Source: Haemonchus contortus
Taxonomy: Eukaryota > Nematoda > Chromadorea > Rhabditida > Trichostrongylidae
Assembly (NCBI GenBank): GCA_000469685.2
Contig: LS997562.1
Coordinates: 15,490,275 to 15,554,274, forward strand
Length of the DNA: 64,000 bases
Direction: 5' to 3'
Shown: positions 36,337-47,400 of the stretch, one piece after another
Numbering within the stretch: the first letter of the stretch is position 1
Layout: each line of letters starts with the position of its first letter
The notes under the pieces: model-generated
What the model was told of the DNA's origin: nothing
What the model saw: the letters and a program-made list of their open reading frames with translations, nothing else
The model's database searches: none
Program-made: the position numbers and the translations under genes

Positions 36337-36603
36337 GTTCCTGGAACGATCCCCTCGATGTTTTGCTAGTATTAGTCGTTACGGATAAGTCAATACGTAC
36401 GGTATTCGAAACTGATGTACCCTTTGTCCTTCAGTGGCCTGCGCCGTTCCTCAAAGAGTTCAGCTTTTTGTACAACTTACCTCAATTTGATCCAATCTAT
36501 TCGGAATTTGAAAGTGTACGTCACTTGTTGGCTTGGGCGGATATCGATCCAGGATTTGCACCCTCGACTGTGCGTGGGAGATAGGCTGCTTTCAAACATC
36601 AAC

Positions 36604-36861
36604 GGGTGTGGTGCAGTTGGAACGAAATTGTCGCGTCGCGGTGAAAGGGACGTCGCGCGCGAAGGACTGTAGCAGGATGCAGCAGTAGGTAAGAAATACA
36701 AGAACAAAAGAACTAATAGTAGACTTATGCATAAAATACTGATCGCATATCGATTGAGCTGTATGAAAAACGCTAGAGCTGTAATGACGGCGAATGAGTG
36801 GTCCGCGACAGCCGCGTGCGGCGAAACGATTACCCAAAATCGTTCCTAATGCCCGTCTCCC
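36604..36861 (-). mobile_element. MITE family 1, copy 3
   Basis: 258 bp, starting GGGTGTGGTG and ending CGCCCGTCTCCC-like on the plus strand. It is flanked by a perfect 9-bp duplication AACATCAAC (36595-36603 and 36862-36870). Full length, no transposase. Confidence 0.9.
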
Positions 36862-36877
36862 AACATCAACGACTCAT

Positions 36878-37020
36878 CCGACCGTCCGTCCGACGCGTGC
36901 GTGCTGCGACGGCGGCGCCTGACCGTTGTTGACAGCACTGGAACACATGCCAGAGCTGTCAACACTACTCTAGCGACCGCCATCGCGCACGCACGCGTCG
37001 GACGGACGGACGGACGGTCG
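36878..37020. repeat. Imperfect foldback repeat
   Basis: Outer arms CCGACCGTCCGTCCGACGCG and its near complement CGCGTCGGACGGACGGACGG, with inner paired TTGACAGC (about 36929-36936) and GCTGTCAA (about 36955-36962). The middle parts of the arms pair only partly. It lies directly beside MITE copy 3. A near-random GC-rich foldback element is the simplest reading. Confidence 0.6.
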
Positions 37021-38401
37021 TCGAAGTCTGAAAGTGACCATAGTACGCCACTTGCCACTACACCTCCGCCCCTTTATCCTTCGTGCACTCTTTTCATAAG
37101 AGTCATGCTTCAGCACGTATTTAATGCTTCAGAAACAAAGTTATATGTATGTGAGATGTACAGTTTACGCCGTGACTGTGTGAATGTTCACAAATTCGCT
37201 GCTGGTACTGTTAGTGGCTGAAAAGCATGCTTCTACAGAAAGTCGAGAAGGACCATCGGTTACAGTAGGTGTCTCCTACGCCTGGTCGTCCAGCTATTTC
37301 TCTAGGATCAGCCAGTCAATATTTAGACCTGTTTATCCACCCTACACGGTTCGTTCAAATGGAGTTGACCGTCGAGCAGTTTTTCACCCAGAAAGTGCAG
37401 GCAGTGTCTGTGTCAATCCAACATTTTGGTAACGCGGCGTCGTGCCGCTACATATCTCCGCTCCAGATCCGTGGAACAACTACCGCCTTCCACTTAGTAA
37501 CCCCATTTTGGTCTGTTTAAAAGAGTTGTCGTAAATAACCGCGGCTACCTAGATAAGCATGCGGAAGGTGCGACAGAGAATTGATCCACATTCAGGTAAG
37601 GAGCTGCATACTATTGTAAAAAGGAATACTCATAATAAGCAGTAGAATATATTGCACGCGTTCACTATTGCATCTTCTTGAACACGCCATGCTATCGTAC
37701 TTCTTTTCCATATTGAAATCATCCCTTGATTCTCCTGGTACCGAATCGGAAGTAGGTCGGCTAACGCATTTGGGCCTATTTGGGCCTATAGGCATTCTAC
37801 GGGCAACGTACAGTCTGGATTCAGCATATCATAGAAATGGATCGTCAAATTACAGTTGTCTTGCTTACATATAGTTTCACTTTAGATAAGGAACCGGTAT
37901 AAAGCCCTTTGTCAGAGTTGAATCCTTATCTTATTTCACATTTCATTTAATTCTATTCATGGCTTTTAAACCAAGCCACTACTTCTCATTCTGAGTGGGT
38001 GTCATGTATCCCGAGTTGCTGAGAATTAATTCTGCTCTGAGGGAGTCATAGCGGAACAGGAGCAGGAATAGATCTCCCTGATTGAACTTCAACTCGAAAG
38101 TGAGCGCAGGCTGCATCTGGAGGCCAAAATCCCTATAGGATTGCTGTTGCATTAAGAGAGGAAAGTTCGAAGTAGTCAGCATTGTTCTGTTCATGCCGCA
38201 GTGACGGGTTGGTTGAACTGTTGGAGTCGTGTGGCGTCTTCAAGTCTGGGCAAGAGGTGCTTGTCATGATAAGCTTCTTACGTCGATCTAATGTGATAAA
38301 TGCACTCACGTTGCTCAACTAAACACCGGTTATCAATTCTATTTTGTCCAGTTGCTTTGATTATAAACGAAGAAAAAAAAATGGAAGTTTGAGGGTTTTC
38401 A

Positions 38402-38413
38402 GAATCGAGCAGC
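38402..38413 (+). other. Spliced-leader-type acceptor of MGAT1
   Basis: GGGTTTTCAG ends at 38402, 11 nt before the ATG at 38414. As for La, a short leader after an AG acceptor with no coding exon immediately upstream suggests trans-splicing. If the 36271 exon is used, this AG would not be a cis acceptor, because exon 1 has its own start. Confidence 0.5.
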
Positions 38414-41400
38414 ATGTCAAACTGCAGAAGTCGGTATTCAGTTTTGTTCGCAATACCCATCATTGTATGGATTTATTTATTCATTGGATTAGCACAACGT
38501 GAAGTGCCCTCTCTGGTGGTAATATTTTTAAGCTGATTGAATTTTCCTTACTAATACTGAATATTGTTGTTCCAGCCCACTGATGATGTTGAGAAACTTT
38601 CACAAGCTGCAGCGTTCCTAGCTCAACAAGCAAAACAGGATCAAGAGGAGATCAAACGGTTGATAGCTTCAGTCAACCGTTTGAGCGCTTCAATTTCACT
38701 ACAAAAGGTATCTTCTGACTGATATATCCACTTGCCTTATCGAGTCTTTGTATCTATGTCAAGTGGTGAATGCATAAGAAGCGCCGAAATAGGGCTTTTT
38801 ATTATGAGAAATTAATGGCTCCAGTAATCACTCAGGAGAGTGTAAACCACTGTATTGTAATGGCGAATTATAGTCTTTTTGCTTGTTGATTTATATTATT
38901 CTAAGAGTGCTGCAATTAGTGGTTCTTCCATGGCAATTGTTTAAGTGAGAGGGGAAAGAGCACTTTTCGTTTCGCGGCTGTTTTGTTTTTGGTATGTAGT
39001 ATCGGGTATGCCTCACCTTAATTCGGTTCGGTTTAATTGCGTTGTAAAGGCCACTGCATGCACAGGAACACCCCACGTTGAAGATTCGAATAACTACTCG
39101 TGACTTATGGCGATTGTGAAGTGTAATTTTATAATTTTTTTATTTTGAGATAGCTCTTTATGCAATTGCAACGCCTCAAAACTTGCCTAAATACTCCTTA
39201 CATTTTCATAGAAACGCCTCTTTCCCTCCTTTTCACATCCCAGCACGTTTTTAATGAAGTCTATATGTTTTTCAAAAATACCATTTAAAGTACCTTCCAT
39301 GCAAGCCCCGCCCATTGTGGGCGGGGCTTCGCTGAGTCAACGCCTGCCCAGCCAGCTCATTGACCTTGTTCGCTCCCCTTATTCTTTCTGTCCTATAGGC
39401 TTTCGTTGAATCGAGTCCTGTGTAGAAATAATGCTCTTCGTGAGAACGCTCCTATCCATCCTTCATATCCCTCACTTCATCAGCTGACCCATTCCACACC
39501 GTTGCTCATTTTTTCCTGGTGTCAGAGCTGTTATTAAATCAAACTGAGAAGTTTTACCCATGGCACCGCTCACTCGTTTGCACGCCCCACCTCCCTCCTG
39601 CACTACGCCCGACCCATTCCAAACTTACCCGAGCTTTCCAGGTGCTTTTTCAGGTAATGTCGTGACAGCAGACTCGAGCGCGTTACTATATAGTAATGAT
39701 TATTAAAGGTGTGGAAAGCTATAAATAATTCTTCAAGTGTTCCTTGCAGTCAGCGGTTAGTGTGGAGCACATAGTTAATGAGTGCGACCTACTTTCAGGC
39801 TGAGGATCGTAACATTCCACACATTGCTACAAAACGGCGATGGGCTGATCCAATAGCAGTTGTGGTGAGAAATTTTTTTATTATTCAGAGTATTCAGAAT
39901 ACGCGAACTCAAGGGAGTGCTCCGTCTGAGCGAGTTTGAATCTTTGTATTAACATATTTTTTGGACTTTTGCCTATAGGGAACATATATTCCTCTTTACA
40001 TTCTTCGTTCAGGAAATACGGAAGTTCTCATCTCAAAGTGTTTTAGCGAATGCGCGAATGCTTAATTACTAATATTGATTTCATAAATACCTTGCTTGCA
40101 AGGTCGCTGTCAACGATAGCGTTCATCCATCGGAAGGTTCTGCAGCAGGCGCATGTTTTGTTTGATTGCTGCTTGAGGCGCTCTATCGTTGCGTTGGCAC
40201 TTACACGTTGCTGACTGCTGATCTCCTGCCACTCTTCGCCTATCTATTCTCACTGTTCATTCTCCGATTCTAACCACTACATATGTTCGGGAGACGGGCG
40301 TTAGGAACGATTTTGGGTAATCGATTTGCCGCACGCGGCTGTCGCGGACCACTTATTCGCCGTTATTACAGCTCTAGCGTTCTTCATACAGCTCAATCGA
40401 TATGCGATCATTATTGTATGCATAATTCTACTATTAGTGCTTTTGTTCTTGTATTCCTTATCTACTGCTGCATCCTGCTACATTCCTTCGCGCGCGATCC
40501 CCGTTTCACCGCGACGCGACCATTTCGTTCCTAACGCACTACACCCCATATGTTCGATACTGTGTTCCATCCTTCTGTTTGCGGCTTACTTCCTTCTTTT
40601 TCGTGCTTCTTGAGTGAGCAGATATGTATCTGCGAAAGATTTTGCTGTAGGTAAGAGAATGCTTGTGTAGGTCTTCCTCTCGAGCTTTACACCTGTTGTC
40701 ATGGGCATACAGCGTCATGATCCTGGTGTGGTTCGGGAAGGGAGACAAAAATTATGTCTAAAAACTTCACATGGGTGATTTCATTTTATTCTTCACAAAT
40801 CATAAAAGTTAACAAATCTCTCGGAGATTATCGATACCTAGTACTAATTCCCTACTGGTATACTGCTGTGTCCTATGCATGAAACGGTTACCTTATGTCG
40901 GTTTGCCTCATCCTGTGTATGCGAAGTGTGATTGACTAGTGCCTATAATTTCACATCCTGCAATTTCCTTCTTCTAATGTCTTGTAACGGGCTAGTATAG
41001 TCTTAAATTGCGATTTGTCTTTTTTTCCAACTTTATCTTCAACTTTGGAAGCGTGATATTCCATCTGGATATGCATTATTTCAGGTGTTCGCTTGCAACC
41101 GGCCAGCAGCAGTCTCCAACCTTGTTAAGCGGCTGATATCGTGAGTTCTGTTTGGCTTCAGTCATTTCTTTCCGATCGGAGCCTAACTGACTAGACTGAA
41201 GGTCATTTTTTATCACCATTCAATTGAAGAAAGCTTATTTTTATTCGAACTGATGAGGTAGAGCGGCGAGGAACTTTCTAGATAAATGTAGCGAAGTATA
41301 CCCACTGAGGTTCGTTCAAACGTTATTAAGTGGGTTCTGCTTGTCTGCGTCTTTTCATGTAGATGGCGTATATCATAAGGAGTTTTAATAAAAAGCGCCC

Positions 41401-44400
41401 TGTAGGGGAAGAGAGTGAGAAATGGTGAAAAGAGTTCACAGTCATAAACTTCAAAATGGCCTTCTCGTTTCAGGCAAATGGCGAAACAGTGAATGATTAG
41501 ACAGGGATGATAGAAAGTTTTGCAAACTCATTTAAGGGAAAGTCTTCCTCGTTTTTCAGCGTTGCTTCCAAAACCTTACCTGTTGAAAATTAGAAAGCAG
41601 GCAACACTCACTGGAGTAACGTATACAACAATAAATAGGAATGGGTCACTACACTGACTTGAATTCCGGAGTTACAAAAATTTTCCGGTTTTTTTTGCCT
41701 CGGCGGTAATACTCATAACAGTCAGTCACAAGATGTGAGTGAGTCTGCCCTTTATCATTTCCTTTTCTTTCAACTTCTCATAAATCTTGTCTTTCTGCCC
41801 ATTGAGCACCTTGTCATGGGGGGCGCGCGAAACACGCGCCATTATAATGAAGCCATCGCGCACGCAGCTTCGTTTCAGTACCTTCCTGTTGAGATGGACC
41901 AAATAAATTTGCAGTAGTTCACGGCTTCACCATGAATCGAATCTCTTTACTATGGCAAAAATGCCCCTTCGAAACTGAGAATTCACCTCATAGGTCAACA
42001 ATTTACTAGTCAAACGTTCAAAATAAGAATAACTTTAATTTTTTCGATTCTAGTAAACGCAATCCATCTGTAAACGTGCATAGTTGGTCATTTCTTTACT
42101 TATTCTACTTATAAGTTCTTATAACTTCCGTTATGATGGTAAGAATGATGTTTTAGCGTGTTTTGTCCGATGACCTCATTATATTGGCGCGTGAATCGCA
42201 CCACACCCCCTTGTCATAGTGGCTAACTTTTCATTTGTCTTTTCGTAACAGGAATTTCTTACTATGATTCCTCTGAAATCGGTGAGTAGCTGTGTGAGTC
42301 ATTCCTTCCCCTCTCTTCAGCCTGGACACTCAGAAAAAGCCCTCCCTATTGTATGAAGGCCTTGATGAGCTGACTATCTTTCACGATATCGCCCGAAAAA
42401 CTTCATGAGATATCAAATCCTTTAGTCATTTCGTTTTGCGTGCAAACCGTGCGTCCTACGCAGACGTTCGCTCTGATATCTTAATAGTCCTATCAAATGT
42501 AACTGTAGGCCTCTAATGTCTACCTCTCCTATCTGCAGTTGTTTCCAACTCTTCAGAGCGTCTGGTGGTTGAGTGTACCATCTGCCCTGTTACATTGATT
42601 CGTGTGGGGATGTTCCGCGCCCAAAGTACCTGTAAATGCAAACTGATGACTTGTTCACGATATAGTGACGTTTGCATTTTCTTAAATCTGTCAATCGTTT
42701 TGTATCTGTCAGTAGGAAAATAGTGCAATCTACCTTATGGAATGCAGGAAACCGAAGGAATGTTATAAACTAGGAAGAAGAAATGGTGTGAGCGTCTGCA
42801 GGCGTTGTCATCATCAACACTTCACAATTTAACACTACCAAGCGGCGATCAAGTGAAAGGGCGCAGACATTTGGGAGTGAGCGTCACCCCTTTACGGCAT
42901 TGGAAACGAATGTAAATGCAAAAGTTTTCTTTTGTATTTTTTTCCTATTTTCCTGGCCGTTAGTGCCGTATTGAACCCCGGTACTGCTATGCTCAGCCGT
43001 GTTTTGTCCGTTAGAAACAATCTACTCCTGATGAATGATTCGGGCTCTATCCGCAAAATGTTCTATCGTTTGATGTTCCGGTTTGCACGGTGGTTTGCGA
43101 AATAATGAACATTAAGGCTTCGTCCGTCCAAGGAGCAGTTTCCAATTACAATTAGTCAAGACTGCAATAATATAGCCGTCCAGAGGGCAGTCGCTGAATT
43201 TCGCGACGAGGTCCAGTATGTGAAGGTGTGTCAAAACAATTTCAAGTTATGACCGATTCGTGGAGCAATCCGATTATACATGGCTTGTAATTGATGCTCA
43301 TGTTATCAGAATCAGGTCTTCTACGTTTCCAGCGCTAGTCAGAGTTCAACCTGCATTAGCATCTTCTTTGAGCCACACTTAAAATGAGTTTACTGCAACA
43401 CCAAGAGTACTACTTCGTCTCGGGCCTCTCAACCGTTTACCTCAAGCATGCGAAAGGCATCGACCGATTAGACCTCTGATATAAAGAATTCTTGGTTGAT
43501 TCGAACTGGAACCGGTTCCATAATTCATTCCCTCTCCAAACCAATTCACTGTCCTTTCTTTTACACAAGTTGACAAATTAATAAGTGTAATAGGAAATGT
43601 ACTAGCGGGAATATCCTTGTGGGTTTTGAATGAACAGTGGATACGCTTCCTTCTCAAAATACATGAATGCAAGTTGTATAATGCGAGGCCGAAAGTCAAG
43701 CCCTGAGTGCCCTTGCGATTGTAATTTGTATGTTTAAGCACAAAAGCGCCCAAGAAGCACATGTCGTTGTACCAAAAAACCACCACCGTTTTGCAACTTA
43801 CTACTATATTGCACGTCATTATAAGCTCGCATTAGAGCATGTATTTGATACTCTTGGACATAACAGCGCTATTTTGTTAGAAGGTAAGCATAATTTGTAT
43901 TATTAGCCAAGTTTTTCACGAAAGTTTCTTGAAATCAACTATTTCCAGACGATCTCGATATCGCAGTCGACTTTTTCGAGTATTTTCTAGCAACTCGCTA
44001 TTTATTGGACGAGGATCCTACACTTTTTTGTGTTTCCGCATGGAATGATAATGGAAAGGCTAGTATATTTTCCATCTTTTGAAGTTTTCTATTTTTAGTG
44101 AATAGTGTCTGGCATCGAGCGCAATTCCAGCTATTCAGCAGGCCATCGTGTTTGAAGAGTTGCATTGCTCAAAGCGGTTTCCGGGAGGTTCTTACTAGCG
44201 AGAATGGGTGCTCATTCGAGTTAGAAAACAAAACAGTAGAACAGGAAAAATCGGTTACTGCTTGCGTGAGGAAAGTCAAAAAGAGGTGGTAAACAGTACG
44301 GTATAAAAATATTATAAAACCAATCCAGTAGACACATGCTCTTGCAATTAGGTGGATCTCGTTGCTGAGCAAACGAAGTGCGGTAGATGTTGACCGATGT

Positions 44401-47400
44401 AGAGAATCAACAGCTGAGCGGAACCAGCTGTTAAAACAATGTGGCTTATTTCGCATAGAGAGGAAACGAAAACACTGCTGTACAAACGTAAGGGACGACG
44501 ACGACGTGCCATGCTTTTGCTTTTGTGACGAGGTGTCCAAGAGGAGTTACCCGCCTCAGCGGAAGGGGATTGAGAAGGCTGTGTTTAGTTCATCAACTCA
44601 TGCACGTTAAGGAGCACCGGAAACAGAGAACCCTTCTTTCTTCTTCTGAGAAATATATCACCTGTATCACCATTTTTTCGATAATCGTCAACTGAGCAAG
44701 CACTAGTGAGTTCCCCATTGGCTTCTGTCCAAAGCTGATGTTGGTGTGATCGGTGGATTCTTTTCACTAGACGGACAAGGAGCGAGTCAACGTTTTCGTT
44801 CAGTGCCTATGTAAGGAAGCGTGATCATGATAAACGTAATGTATTTAGGTTGAGAACATAGATGCGCAGGCGAGTTCATTGCTTTACCGTACTGATTTCT
44901 TCCCTGGTTTGGGTTGGATGATGACAAGGTATATTTTTACCTTCATGTTTTGTGCACTGAGCTGCAGATGCGTCGAATCCAGTGTTGTAGGACGTTTTTA
45001 TTTTGATCATTTCAGCCAACTATGGAAAGAAATTCAGCCTAAATGGCCTAATGGATTTTGGGACGACTGGCTGAGGGAACCCGAGAATCGCAAGGTGGGA
45101 CCATAAGCTTCTTTGACCGCTTTTTACAATGTGGTTGTCGTGTTGTGAACGCTAAGTGTCGAACTCTAGGGCCGCCAGTGCATTCGTCCAGAGATTAGCC
45201 GAACAGGTATGACACCTTCAGGGAAGAAAGGAGCCAGCAAGTGAGTAATCATATTCAGGAGACCCTTTAGTTTAGACACAAAATGCTTTTCAGAGGACTC
45301 TTCTTCGACAAACATCTAGCGAAAGTGGTACTCAACGTTGCCAATGTTCCATTCACTACTATGAATCTTGATTATCTTCTCAATGTTTGTCATGATTTCT
45401 TATATTTTTTTCATACGTGCTAACTAGCCCTCTTCTTTTCAGCCGGCGTACAACAATAGTTTCAATGAAGACGTCTATCTGAACAGTGTCCTCATGTCCA
45501 TCGATGACGCTATCACCTTTGCCAATCAGAAAAATACTGCTCGCCGAAGCATAAGGTAAAGGAAATTGCGCCCTTGACTTGCATATTGTTTTCAACCCGC
45601 TTCTATTCATATTAGAGGGACCTAGTCTAATAGGGTTTCAATACCGCTCCGCGAACATTTCTGGCAATCTTTTATGAACTTACAGTACTCGGGTGGACCA
45701 AAATTATGATTACACAGACATCACATCGCAGAAAACGAATAAAAAGCCAATAGAGCAAACCAATTAAATTAAAGTGTTTATCACTAATTTCTTATCAAAA
45801 CTGTACACTGACATTGCGATCTGTTGCTTTCTGCTTTCGCCCAACCCCAGAGACGACGATGGACGGCATTGACGGTGGCGCGCAGCTAGGGTCATCGAGT
45901 TGGTCCCGGCTTTTTGCTGAGCATTTTCGAGATCATTTCTTCTCTTGTTTGGAATGAAGGATGCTTTCATCTCAGAGGCTGACCACATTGAGACATTCAT
46001 GTGATTTAGGTCAGGGTTCCAGAGTGGTCACTGATCGAAGCTTATGAAGTCAAGAAACCCCGTTTACGAAATTTTTAGGCAATTTCTGTTCTGCGGTCTG
46101 GAGCTTCATCTTGACAATATGACCGGTTCGAATCACCAAAGTGTCCTATTGCGCACGAAGAGATCAAACAGGCCTCCTAACTAACTTTCACTCCATAATT
46201 TACAAGAATAATCGGTGTCTTTGCCTCGGCGGTGACGCTAGCACAGACCATCACAGAAAGTTAGTCAGCCAGACGCTGTATCACTTTCATTCATTTGAGC
46301 TTCATATAAATCTTATCGCTCTACTTATTGAGCGCCTATTTCACTGGGAATATCTTTTCGTCAGTGAACAGGAATTCCATACGACAATTTTTTCGTATGC
46401 GACAGGCAGCTTTTGTTGGCCAACCTTTCTCTTCTCTTTAACCTGCTCACTAAGGAGATCACTTTCTGATCGTATAAGGGTCCCGTTGTGCAGGTGACAG
46501 GTGATGCTTTACGATTTCACGCAGAAAATTTCGTGAGGTATCCATTCATTTAGCCTTTTTGGACTCAGAATGAATTTCGCTGCTACGCAGACCTTTGCCC
46601 TGCTTCCTTAAAACTTCCCCTAAATATAACCATAGATCTCCTTGGTTCACCACTCCTATCTGCAATTGTTCCCAACTCTCGAGAGCGTCTTATGGTGGAA
46701 TGCACCACCTGCCTTGTTACGCTAGTTCGTCTGTAGATGCACCGTGCCAAAAGTGCTTGTAAATGCAAAGCAACGTTTGATTCACGGACTAGTTACGCTT
46801 ATATTATTTTCAAAATCTTTCAAAAGTTTAGTATCATTAGAAAGGTAACAATGTAAGCTACCTTGTGGAATGGAAGAAGTTCAATGAATTGTTATGAACT
46901 CAGAAAAAAATTTGCTATGAACGTCAGCGCGCGCTGTAATCATAATTATGGCCCACCCTGTATATTATTGTAAATTGTTGTGTTGTATATTGGTTGTATA
47001 TTATTTAGAAAGCCAGTATATTGTGAGTAAAAAGAAATACCTACAATCGAATTTCAGGGTGGAGTATACAGGAAATATAGACTTCATAATCAAAGCGGAC
47101 AAACTTCATGTTATGCACGACTTCAAGGTGAGTTTCGGTAAAAAGCCTCCAGGTTTTTTCAAACTTTTGGTAGAATTTCTCTGAAAGCTCATTTCCTGAA
47201 AATATGGGGTAAGCAAGCTTCTCGCTTACAATTTTATTAGGGGGTTTTTTGAAGTTCAGTATTCCGAGAGGCAAAATTTTTTATTGCAACTTGTAGATAC
47301 AGTTCAAGACAGGAATAGCTTTTTTTGATGAATCCATGACCCTCAAGTATAGCACAAAGAATTGTTAGCTCAAAAACGCTTAGATAGAGCTTAGGATAGG

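Noticed and set aside
40283..40613. Hydrophobic reading frames recurring at 20.9, 36.6, 40.3 and 51.9 kb
   Set aside because: They recur because they lie inside MITE family 1; ends and duplications show a non-coding element, and the frames are broken in some copies.
43442..43819. 125-codon minus-strand reading frame
   Set aside because: Lies antisense to MGAT1 exon 6 and its preceding intron; the plus-strand exon has family motifs and correct splice sites.
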